From Gammaproteobacteria bacterium (lineage in GTDB: Bacteria > Pseudomonadota > Gammaproteobacteria > Steroidobacterales > PWYM01): 64,000 nucleotides of DNA. Positions 1 to 7,883 of this stretch are shown here, piece after piece. The DNA is taken from the NCBI GenBank assembly GCA_007693855.1, contig RECU01000077.1, positions 62,001 to 126,000 of the forward strand, read 5' to 3'. The position numbers and the translations under genes were made by a program. The number at the start of each line of letters is the position of its first letter. Position 1 is the first letter of the stretch. Under the pieces are notes generated by a model. That model saw nothing but the letters and a program-made list of their open reading frames with translations, had not been told where the DNA came from and did not search any database.

Positions 1-812
1 TCCCCGAGGGCGAGCTCTACGCCTGGGACGAGCAGTCGACCTATGTGAAGAACCCGCCCTACTTCGAAGGCATGCAGGCAGAACCCGCCGGGATCGAGGA
101 CATCGTGGACGCCAGGGTGCTGGCAGTGCTGGGCGACTCGGTGACCACCGACCACATCTCCCCGGCGGGCAGCATCGCCAGCGACAGTCCTGCCGCCCAC
201 TATCTCGTAGACCAGGGCGTCGAGCCGAGGGATTTCAACTCCTACGGCTCGCGCCGGGGTAACCACGAGGTCATGATGCGCGGCACGTTCGCGAACATCC
301 GGTTGCGCAATGCGCTGGTCGATCGCGAAGGCGGCTATACACGACACCTGCCCAGCGGTGACGAGCTTGCCATCTATGATGCGGCCATGCGTTACAAGGA
401 CGAGGGTGTGGCGCTGGTGATCCTCGCAGGCAAGGAATATGGCTCGGGCTCCTCGCGCGACTGGGCTGCCAAGGGGACGGTACTGCTGGGCGTCAAGGCG
501 GTGATCGCCGAGAGCTTCGAGCGGATCCATCGCTCGAACCTGATCGGCATGGGCGTGCTGCCACTGCAGTTCAAGGAAGGCGAGAGTGCCGCCTCGCTGG
601 GATTGACCGGGCACGAGCAGATCAGCATCGAGGGCCTGGCGGCCGCGGACACGCGTACCGTCAAGGTCACGGCCACCCCGGCGCAAGGCGAGCCGATCGT
701 CTTCGAGGCCGTGGTACGCATCGACACCCCCAAAGAACGCGAGTACTACGAGAACGGCGGCATCCTGCACTACGTGCTGCGCCAGCTCGCCGCGGTCGAC
801 AAGGCCGCCTGA
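1..812 (+). CDS. acnA: Aconitate hydratase A, C-terminal part (5' end outside window)
   Basis: Aconitase interconverts citrate and isocitrate in the cytosolic TCA cycle through a [4Fe-4S] cluster. The reading frame is already open at base 3, so about 270 C-terminal residues of a usual ~890-residue protein are present and the cluster cysteines lie upstream of the window. The visible part is the swivel domain, with the family signatures [15 protein letters not shown] and [19 protein letters not shown] followed by [16 protein letters not shown], whose serine and arginine belong to the substrate site. These patterns match the AcnA/IRP type rather than AcnB. The gene ends at TGA 810-812, followed by an inverted repeat. 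Identity is secure; the real start cannot be seen. Confidence 0.97.
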   Translation, partial: PEGELYAWDEQSTYVKNPPYFEGMQAEPAGIEDIVDARVLAVLGDSVTTDHISPAGSIASDSPAAHYLVDQGVEPRDFNSYGSRRGNHEVMMRGTFANIRLRNALVDREGGYTRHLPSGDELAIYDAAMRYKDEGVALVILAGKEYGSGSSRDWAAKGTVLLGVKAVIAESFERIHRSNLIGMGVLPLQFKEGESAASLGLTGHEQISIEGLAAADTRTVKVTATPAQGEPIVFEAVVRIDTPKEREYYENGGILHYVLRQLAAVDKAA

Positions 813-822
813 GCACGCGTGC

Positions 823-860
823 TGTCTGGCGCGCCCGCCCTGTGCGGGGCGCCAGACAGC
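823..860. terminator. Perfect 12-bp inverted repeat after acnA
   Basis: Arms at 823-834 (gctgtctggcgc) and 849-860 (gcgccagacagc) are perfectly complementary around a 14-base loop. It starts 10 bases after the acnA stop, between convergent genes. No T-tract follows on either strand, so this is a strong hairpin but not a textbook intrinsic terminator. Confidence 0.6.
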
Positions 861-960
861 CCTTCGCGCATCATCGAGGTCAATCCTGCCGAGACCCCTT
901 TGACCCCTTTGGCCTGCGCGCGGCTGCCTCAACCGGCGGCGGTGATCCTGCCAGGCCTGG

Positions 961-1758
961 TCACGGCGCTGCGGGGCTCGCGGTAGTCAAGCCGCTGGCC
1001 ATCAGCTGGTCGGCCAGTAGCGAAGCCCAGCGACGATAGCCTTCGGCGCCTGGATGGTAGCCATCCTCGGCGAGCAGCTCGGGCGATGGCGGAAACCGGA
1101 TCGGCAGATAGTGCACGTCGGGGCCGGCGCCGACGCACCACTCCAGCAGCGCCCGGTCGAGCTGGCGGGCACGCCAGCCGAGCAACCAGCGCAGTGGTCG
1201 CGGCAATGCTGTGAACCAGCCGACCGGCGGCACCGACGCGAAGGCGATATGCGCCGCGCCCTGCTGACGGAGACTGCCGCAGAGCGTGTCCAGCGCGGCC
1301 CGCCAGCTGGCGAGCGAGCTCAGTTTGACCGTGTCATTGACCCCCATCGGCACGAGCGCGAGGGCCGGCGGGGGTCCCGGCGGCGCGGCGGCCAACAGGG
1401 CTGCGGCCCGGGCGACGCGAGCGCCGTTCGCGCCAATCACCTGCCAGTGCACCGCCAGGCCACTGCGCTCGGCAATCGCGGCGGAAAGCCGCGCCGCAAG
1501 CGCCTCTTCGAGCTGGCTCACGCCGACGCCGACGGTCGTCGACTCTCCCACCACCAGCAGGCGGAAGTGTTCCGCTGGCGTCGCCACCGGTGCGCGGGCG
1601 GCAGGCTCGACCTGCCCTTCGCGCGGGCCCGCGGCCTCTGGCAGCCGCGGAGTGCGCCAGGCGGTCCACAACGCCTGCACCAGCACCACCGGCAACAGGG
1701 CGAGCAGCACTGTCCAGAAGGCAAGCGCAGCGAGGGGTCCGGTGGTCGGTGGGGTCAT
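961..1758 (-). CDS. Membrane-anchored SGNH/GDSL-family hydrolase
   Basis: A 265-residue protein with one N-terminal hydrophobic segment (about residues 12-31), a proline/alanine-rich linker and an SGNH esterase fold. Block I is GES at 71-73 (variant of GDS, nucleophile Ser73), block II is the glycine in IGANGARV, block III is GVNDT, and block V is DGYHP, which supplies the Asp-His pair. SGNH enzymes hydrolyse esters, and the anchor suggests a periplasm-facing lipase or carbohydrate esterase. The substrate cannot be deduced. It overlaps the preceding YgjP-like gene by 4 bases (1755-1758), so the two are probably co-translated. Confidence 0.85.
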   Translation of the reverse strand: MTPPTTGPLAALAFWTVLLALLPVVLVQALWTAWRTPRLPEAAGPREGQVEPAARAPVATPAEHFRLLVVGESTTVGVGVSQLEEALAARLSAAIAERSGLAVHWQVIGANGARVARAAALLAAAPPGPPPALALVPMGVNDTVKLSSLASWRAALDTLCGSLRQQGAAHIAFASVPPVGWFTALPRPLRWLLGWRARQLDRALLEWCVGAGPDVHYLPIRFPPSPELLAEDGYHPGAEGYRRWASLLADQLMASGLTTASPAAP

Positions 1759-2564
1759 GTCGGTGCAAACACCCAGCCGGGCACCTCGCGCCAGGCGGCG
1801 TTGAGCTGACGGTCAAGGGCGCGGCAGTCCGGCTCATGCCGGGCGACCCGCGCCCAGAACGCCGCCCCGTGGTGCATATGCTCGAGGTGACAGAGTTCAT
1901 GGAGGACCAGGTAGCGGAGCAGGCGCGCATCGAGGAACAGCATGCAGGCATTCAGGCTGACGGTGCGCCTGCTGGAGCAACTGCCCCAGCGGCTGCGCTG
2001 CAGACGGAACTGCAATCGCGCGGGCGCCAGGCCGGTTTCCCTGCTGATGGGGGCCACCAGCGCCGGACCCACTTCTCGCGCGCGCGCGCACAGCCAGGCC
2101 TGCAGGAGCCCAAGCGGTGCCGTGGCCGAGGCGTCAGCCGGCTGAAGTACGAGCTCATCCCCGCGCTGCTGCCAGCGGCGGCCGCGGCCGGCCCGTGGCG
2201 GGGCAACCCGCAGCTGCAGGGTTTCACCGGTGGCGGCCAACCGGACCGTTTGCGGCAGCTCGGGCGGTGTCGCAGGCGCCATTTCGCTGGCCGTGCGGAT
2301 GATCCAGTCGCGGTGAGCGCCGATGAAGCGCGCGACCACGGCCGGCCCAGCGCGCGGCGGGGTGACCACCACGACACGGCCGCCCGGATGGACGCGGATG
2401 GACAGTCTTCGGGCCCGAGGGTGACGACGAATCTCCATCGGTGGCAGGTCGCTGACGGCCGACGTGGCCGTGGCCGGGGCGCTGCTCGCCAGGGGCAGCA
2501 GGAGCTGGGCCTGGGCAGCCTGGTCGGACGCTGAGGCGTTCGGCGCTGAGGACGGGCGGTTCAT
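1755..2564 (-). CDS. YgjP-like (DUF45) metallopeptidase-domain protein
   Basis: A 269-residue protein. The C-terminal half holds the YgjP/SprT-like signature: RWGSCSS, then a zinc-binding HELCH at about 222-226, then the downstream H-x2-H-H-G-x2-FW segment. The N-terminal ~45 residues are low-complexity Ala/Ser/Gln and probably disordered. Proteins of this family are annotated as metal-dependent hydrolases; the YgjP family has also been linked to nucleotide pyrophosphatase activity, and I cannot decide between these here. It is the first gene of a two-gene minus-strand unit with the SGNH hydrolase. The ATG at 2564 is used because no better start lies inside the conserved region. Confidence 0.85.
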   Translation of the reverse strand: MNRPSSAPNASASDQAAQAQLLLPLASSAPATATSAVSDLPPMEIRRHPRARRLSIRVHPGGRVVVVTPPRAGPAVVARFIGAHRDWIIRTASEMAPATPPELPQTVRLAATGETLQLRVAPPRAGRGRRWQQRGDELVLQPADASATAPLGLLQAWLCARAREVGPALVAPISRETGLAPARLQFRLQRSRWGSCSSRRTVSLNACMLFLDARLLRYLVLHELCHLEHMHHGAAFWARVARHEPDCRALDRQLNAAWREVPGWVFAPT

Positions 2565-2619
2565 GGCTTCGCGATGATACGCGCGAACGCCCTGCTGCGG
2601 GATAGTCCTGCGAGACGGC

Positions 2620-2647
2620 TTGATCGTTCGGCCCGCGCCACTACACT
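2620..2647 (+). promoter_or_regulatory. Candidate sigma70 promoter for tatD, possibly leaderless
   Basis: TTGATC at 2620-2625 and TACACT at 2642-2647 are separated by 16 bases. The tatD ATG is at 2655, where the transcript itself would be expected to begin. No purine-rich ribosome site precedes the ATG. Confidence 0.45.
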
Positions 2648-2654
2648 AGCGCGC

Positions 2655-3479
2655 ATGCCAGAACTCATCGATATCGGCGCCAATCTGACCCACGAGAGCT
2701 TCGCGCCTGATCTCGGCGCGGTGCTCGCACGCGCCAGTGACGCCAGCGTGACCCGCATGATCGTGACCGGGAGCACGCTGGCGCATTCAAGCGCGGCCGC
2801 GCGCCTGGCCGCCGGGCATGCTGGCGTGCTGTACGCCACCGCCGGCATCCACCCGCATCATGCGCGCGAGTTTACGCCGGCGGACCTGCCCGGGTTGCGC
2901 GCGTTGGCCGCGGCGCCTGGCGTGGTTGCGATCGGCGAATGCGGACTGGATTACTTTCGCAATTACTCCTCGCCGGCTGAACAGGAACGCGCGTTCACCG
3001 CGCAGCTCGAACTCGCGGTCGAATTGCAGTTGCCGGTGTTCCTGCACCAGCGTGATGCCCACGACCGCTTCATGGGGATTCTCAGGGACTGTCGCGACCA
3101 GCTGGGCCACGCGGTCGCGCATTGTTTTACCGCCGGCCAGCGCGAGCTCTGGGCCTACCTCGATCTGGACCTGCACATCGGCATCACCGGCTGGATCTGC
3201 GACGAGCGCCGTGGCAGCCATCTCGAGCCCTTGGTGCGGGATATTCCGGAAGACCGGCTGATGCTCGAGACCGATGCCCCTTACCTGCTGCCGCGTGACC
3301 TGCGACCGCGGCCGAAGTCCCGGCGCAACGAGCCTGCGTATCTTCCGCATATCCTCGCCAAGGTTGCCGCCTGTCGCGACACGACCGCGGCGGCACTGGC
3401 GGCGAGTACCACAGCGACTGCCGAGCGTTTTTTCGCGCTCGACGCGGTGGCGGTGCGGCGCGAGTCTGCGGCCGGCTGA
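2655..3479 (+). CDS. tatD: 3'-5' ssDNA/RNA exonuclease TatD
   Basis: A 274-residue cytosolic metal-dependent nuclease of the TatD/amidohydrolase fold. The N-terminus reads MPELIDIGANLT, as in E. coli TatD (MFDIGVNLT). AGIHPHH, AIGECGLDYFRN, the metal-binding LHQRDAH, AHCFT, GITGWICDERRG and LETDAPYLLPRDL-x-P follow in the family order. The ligands Glu in GECGLD, His in LHQRDAH and AHCFT, and Asp in ETDAPY are all present. The ATG at 2655 was chosen over an upstream in-frame start at 2574 because it aligns with the family N-terminus. It stands alone, convergent with the cytochrome b gene, which begins 6 bases later. Confidence 0.95.
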   Translation: MPELIDIGANLTHESFAPDLGAVLARASDASVTRMIVTGSTLAHSSAAARLAAGHAGVLYATAGIHPHHAREFTPADLPGLRALAAAPGVVAIGECGLDYFRNYSSPAEQERAFTAQLELAVELQLPVFLHQRDAHDRFMGILRDCRDQLGHAVAHCFTAGQRELWAYLDLDLHIGITGWICDERRGSHLEPLVRDIPEDRLMLETDAPYLLPRDLRPRPKSRRNEPAYLPHILAKVAACRDTTAAALAASTTATAERFFALDAVAVRRESAAG

Positions 3480-3485
3480 CCCCGC

Positions 3486-4148
3486 TCAGGGTTTCGGGCT
3501 GCGTTCGACCTGCGGCGTGTAGGCGTCGCGCTCGGCGCCGGGGGGCGCCACCTCGGCCTCGTGGTAGCCGGTAATCATGGATTTGAGATAGGCATACCAG
3601 GGGCGGCCGGTGGTTGCCGCCATGTAGACATGGCCGATCAGGAAGACCACCAGGCCGAACGCCGCGGCGACGTGCACGTACGCCACCCAGGCCAGTGGCA
3701 GTGCCGCCCCCAGCGCCGTGGGGCGCCAGGCCGCATAGAACAGCAGCAGCAACCCGGAGATCCAGAGCGCCGGTGCGAGGAGCACCTTGAAGCCGAAGTA
3801 AGCGAGCCGCTGCAGCGGATTGTGCTTGGCTGCCGGAGTGCTGACGAAAGGCTTCGTCTCGCCCGAGAAGATGCCATAGGCGTAGTACATGGCGACGACC
3901 GGCAGGCCACGACTGGTGGGCACGTACTGACGCCATTCGCCGGTCGTGACATGCCAGAAAATCGCCAACACCCAAAGCCCGATCACGTTCCAGGCGAGCA
4001 CGATATGGGCGCGCAGCGCCAGGTCGTAGCCGATCCACTGGTGGGTGCCATGTAGCGCGAAGCCGGTAAACAGCAGGCCGAACACCAGCACGGCCTGCGT
4101 CCAGTGCCAGAAGCGCTCGAAGCGGGTGAAAATGAGTACGCGGCTCAT
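3486..4148 (-). CDS. Cytochrome b561-like membrane subunit
   Basis: A 220-residue integral membrane protein with four to five hydrophobic segments. Candidate haem-binding histidines lie in FWHW (first helix), RAHIV, IFWHV and the late LIGHVY segment. This is the di-haem cytochrome b/b6 type found in formate dehydrogenases, Ni-Fe hydrogenases and thiosulfate reductases, which passes electrons between the quinone pool and a periplasmic partner. Its ATG overlaps the stop of the upstream octaheme cytochrome gene by 4 bases (4145-4148), so the two are translationally coupled and this is very likely the membrane partner of that protein. No molybdopterin or iron-sulfur subunit accompanies them. Confidence 0.88.
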   Translation of the reverse strand: MSRVLIFTRFERFWHWTQAVLVFGLLFTGFALHGTHQWIGYDLALRAHIVLAWNVIGLWVLAIFWHVTTGEWRQYVPTSRGLPVVAMYYAYGIFSGETKPFVSTPAAKHNPLQRLAYFGFKVLLAPALWISGLLLLFYAAWRPTALGAALPLAWVAYVHVAAAFGLVVFLIGHVYMAATTGRPWYAYLKSMITGYHEAEVAPPGAERDAYTPQVERSPKP

Positions 4149-5881
4149 ACCCCGTCTCCTGTATGGGCTGCAGGCTGCGGCCGGCGACGACGGATCACCA
4201 TCACGGCGCGCATCAGCCCGTGTCCGAGGACGCCCAGCAGCGTGAGCAGTACCGCCGCCCAGCCCAAGGTCTCGATCAGCGGATGGCGATCCTGTCCTGG
4301 GATATACAGCCCTGCCAGGCCCGCGAGCCGACCACCAACGCTGTGGCAGGACTCGCAGGACAGGGCCATGTCTGCCGGGGCGACCATGTGTGTCACGGGC
4401 CAGTACATGCGGGTCTCGACAAACCCATGGCTGCCACTGAACCCGGCGTCGGTCTGCCCGGTCCGCAGGGCCTCGGCCATGCCGGCTTCGATCGCCCGGG
4501 TCCAGTCGTAGCCGCGCCAGTAGGCCGTCTCATCCCGGCCGAACAGTCTCGGCACGACGATGTGCTGATGGACATCATCATAGGGCTGGTGCCCCTCCAA
4601 CACCTTGAACGGCCAGATTCGGGCGCCGTTGCCCCGGGCGCCGTTGCGCGGCGGTTCACCCTCGGGCCGGTTGATGTCTACCGGTCGGGACGGATCGATG
4701 CGCTCGCCGGCTTCCGTATATCGCATCGTGCCGTCGAACCAGCGATACACCGGGGGATAGTTTTCGCGCCACTCGAAGTTGCCCTTCATGCCGTCGTAGA
4801 CGATATGGCCGTCCTCGTCACGCTCGACCACGGGGACCCCCGCCTCACTGCGCCGTCCAGCGCTCGACCAGTCCCAGAGGGTCTTGGTGGCCAGCCCCCC
4901 GCGGGCAATCTCGGGCACGTGGCAGGTCTGGCAGGCGATGAACCCCGCATGCTGGTTCAGCTTGTCGTGGATCCCGCGCGCGTGTGGCGTGTCGCCGTGG
5001 CAGGACTGGCAGGCGGGCCGATCGCTCTCGCGCCCGGGGATGGCGATGCCGTGCTGCGGCGCGGCCGTCACCAGATAACGGCTGCCCGCCTGGTCGTGGC
5101 CGGAGAATTCATGACAGGTCGAGCAGTTGAAATCCAGACCTTCGGGCGACATGTGCACATCGACCACCCGCGAGGGCGCGAGCAGGCTGCTGTCGAGATC
5201 GCCGTGTTTCACCGCATCCCCGCCCCCACTGTGAAAGTGACAGCCGCCGCAGGTCTCGCGACTGGTCTGGCCGACGTTCTGGGCTACATGGGCCAGGTTC
5301 ACCGCCTCAAACAGGCGGCCGCGGAACATCGTGTCTTCATAGGCGGGGTGACCTGCGCCGGTGGGGAATTTCTCGTAGGTGCCGGTGCGGTCGTGGCACA
5401 CCAGGCAGTCGACCTTGTTCTGGGCGGTGAAATCGAAATGCTCGTCACGCCAGCCGTAGCCGACGTGACAGCTGGCACAACGCTCGTAGCTGCCGACGAT
5501 GCCGAGGCAGAGGTTGTTCAGGGCGTGGCGCTTGCCCAGCGTCTGGCCGGTGGTCGGATGCTCGTAGCGCCAGTTCCAGTGGACGCTGCCGTGCACCTGG
5601 CTGGCCGCCTCGGTATGGCAGCCCAGGCAGGCTGCCGTCACCTCGGGGCCTGAGCTGAACGGGCCCTGTAACTGTTCGAACTTGCTGTGATCGGCGGTGG
5701 TGGTGCGCCCGGTCGGTGGCCGTATCGGCACGAGCTCCGGGTCGGCTGCATTGGCGCCCGCAGAGTCATTTGCCGACACGAATCCCGCAGAAAACAGCAG
5801 CCCCGTGCCCAGGACCAGCAAGGCCATCCAGGGTTTGGCAGTCACGAGTCTCCTCCCGAAGTCGCCATCCACCGCGGTCAT
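4145..5881 (-). CDS. Octaheme c-type cytochrome, tetrathionate-reductase (OTR) family
   Basis: A 578-residue periplasmic multihaem protein. It has an N-terminal signal or anchor (about 18-37) and eight CXXCH sites: CLGCH 85, CASCH 135, CLVCH 159, CGGCH 211, CSTCH 253, CQSCH 291, CQTCH 317 and CESCH 509. A C-terminal membrane helix (about 537-557) is followed by an Arg-rich stop-transfer. The haem count and the LNNLCLGIVGSYERCASCH neighbourhood fit the OTR family, whose characterised member reduces tetrathionate, nitrite and hydroxylamine in vitro. The last haem is about 190 residues from the seventh, next to the membrane anchor, so it could be the electron entry site from the cytochrome b encoded immediately downstream. 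The physiological substrate is not known from sequence. Confidence 0.9.
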   Translation of the reverse strand: MTAVDGDFGRRLVTAKPWMALLVLGTGLLFSAGFVSANDSAGANAADPELVPIRPPTGRTTTADHSKFEQLQGPFSSGPEVTAACLGCHTEAASQVHGSVHWNWRYEHPTTGQTLGKRHALNNLCLGIVGSYERCASCHVGYGWRDEHFDFTAQNKVDCLVCHDRTGTYEKFPTGAGHPAYEDTMFRGRLFEAVNLAHVAQNVGQTSRETCGGCHFHSGGGDAVKHGDLDSSLLAPSRVVDVHMSPEGLDFNCSTCHEFSGHDQAGSRYLVTAAPQHGIAIPGRESDRPACQSCHGDTPHARGIHDKLNQHAGFIACQTCHVPEIARGGLATKTLWDWSSAGRRSEAGVPVVERDEDGHIVYDGMKGNFEWRENYPPVYRWFDGTMRYTEAGERIDPSRPVDINRPEGEPPRNGARGNGARIWPFKVLEGHQPYDDVHQHIVVPRLFGRDETAYWRGYDWTRAIEAGMAEALRTGQTDAGFSGSHGFVETRMYWPVTHMVAPADMALSCESCHSVGGRLAGLAGLYIPGQDRHPLIETLGWAAVLLTLLGVLGHGLMRAVMVIRRRRPQPAAHTGDGV

Positions 5882-5951
5882 CCGGGAGTGTCCACACCTG
5901 CGCTGCAGCGCACAATCCGGAGAAATACGGAGGTGGCGCGCGGGCGGCGCG

Positions 5952-6545
5952 TCAGAGGCGCTTGAGTCGGTCCAGATTGGCGTCGATCACCGCATCGCAG
6001 AGCCGTTGCCAGCAGGTCTGAAACGCCTCGATCCGCTTGGCCCCGGCAGCGGTGGCGGTGGCGCCATAGCGCTGGCGGAACTCGGCGGCGGTGGCCACAT
6101 GGCGCGGCGCGCCGCCCTGGAAGTTCGCCCCCTCGGGGAACAGCACCGCACCCTCGACCGGGACCTCGCGCACGATGCGCTTGACCGCCGCCACCCGGTC
6201 GTAGAGGGGTCCCTGGGGATTGGCGAACGTCCGTCGCCGCTCGCCGTCGATCACCGTCCAGTCATCCATGCGATCGCTGCCGAAGACCGTGCCGGCGACC
6301 TGTTTGACATGCACCACGACGACTCCGCGATCGGTGAGCAGGACGTGATCCAGATGGATCTCGCCGCCCTCCCCGTCCGGCACGAGTACGTTGTCCAGTT
6401 GGGCGCTTGCGATCTCCCCGAACAGGCGCGCAAAGCCCCGGTTTCGCCGCGCCCGCGCCCGCAGCCCCCAGAACAACAGCCCGGCCGCCACGGCGCCGAG
6501 GAGCAGAGCGAAAGCGTAGAGCTGGGGGGGCGATGGGAACGACAT
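5952..6545 (-). CDS. Membrane-anchored NERD (nuclease-related) domain protein
   Basis: A 197-residue protein with one N-terminal transmembrane helix (about 9-28), a basic stop (RARARRNR) and a NERD-like domain: GEIHLDHVLLTDRGVVVVHVKQVAG. NERD domains usually keep a nuclease-like Asp...Glu-x-Lys. Here Asp66 and Lys81 are present, but the Glu position is His79, so catalysis is doubtful. The start at 6545 is the first ATG before the helix; longer readings of this frame run antiphase through thrC and are not real. It lies 22 bases downstream of thrC on the same strand and may share its transcript. Function unknown. Confidence 0.8.
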   Translation of the reverse strand: MSFPSPPQLYAFALLLGAVAAGLLFWGLRARARRNRGFARLFGEIASAQLDNVLVPDGEGGEIHLDHVLLTDRGVVVVHVKQVAGTVFGSDRMDDWTVIDGERRRTFANPQGPLYDRVAAVKRIVREVPVEGAVLFPEGANFQGGAPRHVATAAEFRQRYGATATAAGAKRIEAFQTCWQRLCDAVIDANLDRLKRL

Positions 6546-6567
6546 GAGCTGTGCGGCGCGGGTCAGC

Positions 6568-7872
6568 TCAGCCGGTTGCGAGCTGGCGCGCCAGCGCGTC
6601 GAGATCCGCGGCCATGCGATGCTCATGCGTCGGGCGACCGAGAAGCTCGGCCAGCGCGGGCGGCACAGGCACCGGTTGACCCACCAGCGGTTCGACGATC
6701 TCGTGGAACTTCGCCGGGTGGGCAGTGGCCACCAGCGTCCACGGGCCTTCGCCCAGCCTGGCACCGAGCTGGTCGTGAACGCGTGCGGCGGTGGCCGTAT
6801 GCGGGCACCACAGTTCGCCGCGCCGGGTGGCGTCAAGCCGGATCTGCTCGCGGATCTCCTCATCACTGACGCTGACCGCGGTGACCTTGCCGCGCAGGCG
6901 CTCGAATACCGGAAACAGGTGACGCAGCCGTTCCATGTTCGAGGGATCGCCGACGTCCATGGCCGAGGCCAGCGTCTGGACGCTGGGTCGGGCCGCGTAG
7001 TCGCCGGAGGCCAGGTAGTCGACGATGGTGCGATTGGCGTTGGTCGCCAGCACCACATGCTCGATCGGCAGGCCGCATTCCCGCGCCATGACGCAGGCCT
7101 GGGCATTGCCGAGGTTGCCCGTCGGGATGATGAACGAGGCGGTCGTGCCATGCTGGCGCTGGTGCCACAGGCTCGCGGCCGCGTAGTACACCGCCTGGGG
7201 CAGCAGCCTGCCGATATTGATGCTGTTGGCCGAGCACAGACGATGGTCCCGCGCGATCTCGGCATGCGAGAACGCCTGCTTGACCAGGCGCTGACAGGCG
7301 TCGAAGGGACCGTCGACCGCCAGCGTGAGCACATTGCCCCCCCAGCAGGCGAGCTGGTGCGCCTGGCGTGGCGACACCTGGCCCTCCGGATACAGCACCA
7401 CCACACGAAATCCCGCTCGACCGTGAAAGGCCGCAGCCACCGCGCCCCCGGTATCGCCCGAGGTCGCGACCAGGATGGTCAACGGCCGTGTGTCCGTCTG
7501 GCCCGCGTCCAGCCTCGCCATGCAGGCGGCCAGAAAGCGGGCGCCGACGTCCTTGAACGCGGCGGTGGGACCATGGAACAGTTCCAGCACACTCAACCGC
7601 GCCTCGGCCGGTGGCAGGGCGCGCAGCGGGATCGGAAAGGAGAACGCATCACTGCAGATCTCGTCGAGCGCCGCTTCGAGACGCGTGCCGGCGACGAACG
7701 GCGAGAGAAAGGTCACGGCGATGTCGACAATGTTTTCGCGCCCGGCGAACGCCTCGGCGGAGAAGTGTGGCAGCGTCGCCGGCACGAACAGTCCGCCGTC
7801 CGGGGCCAGGCCACGCAGCAGGGCTTCCTCCAGGTCGACCGGTCCGGCGCCGCGGGTGCTGAGATACTCCAT
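6568..7872 (-). CDS. thrC: Threonine synthase
   Basis: A 434-residue PLP enzyme that converts O-phosphohomoserine to threonine. The N-terminal MEYLSTRG matches the family start. FHGPTAAFKDVGARF carries the PLP-binding lysine (FKD), and VATSGDTGGAVAAAF binds the cofactor phosphate. FPEG... is replaced by YPEGQVSPRQ, normal for the bacterial long form. The gene starts 11 bases after the thrA stop, so thrA-thrC form an operon. The homoserine kinase gene thrB, which usually sits between them in gammaproteobacteria, is missing here; the kinase step must be encoded elsewhere. Confidence 0.97.
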   Translation of the reverse strand: MEYLSTRGAGPVDLEEALLRGLAPDGGLFVPATLPHFSAEAFAGRENIVDIAVTFLSPFVAGTRLEAALDEICSDAFSFPIPLRALPPAEARLSVLELFHGPTAAFKDVGARFLAACMARLDAGQTDTRPLTILVATSGDTGGAVAAAFHGRAGFRVVVLYPEGQVSPRQAHQLACWGGNVLTLAVDGPFDACQRLVKQAFSHAEIARDHRLCSANSINIGRLLPQAVYYAAASLWHQRQHGTTASFIIPTGNLGNAQACVMARECGLPIEHVVLATNANRTIVDYLASGDYAARPSVQTLASAMDVGDPSNMERLRHLFPVFERLRGKVTAVSVSDEEIREQIRLDATRRGELWCPHTATAARVHDQLGARLGEGPWTLVATAHPAKFHEIVEPLVGQPVPVPPALAELLGRPTHEHRMAADLDALARQLATG

Positions 7873-7883
7873 CGGCCCTACCC

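Noticed and set aside
5697-6869. 390-codon plus-strand frame over the octaheme start and NERD gene
   Set aside because: No domain; contradicts clear minus-strand genes.
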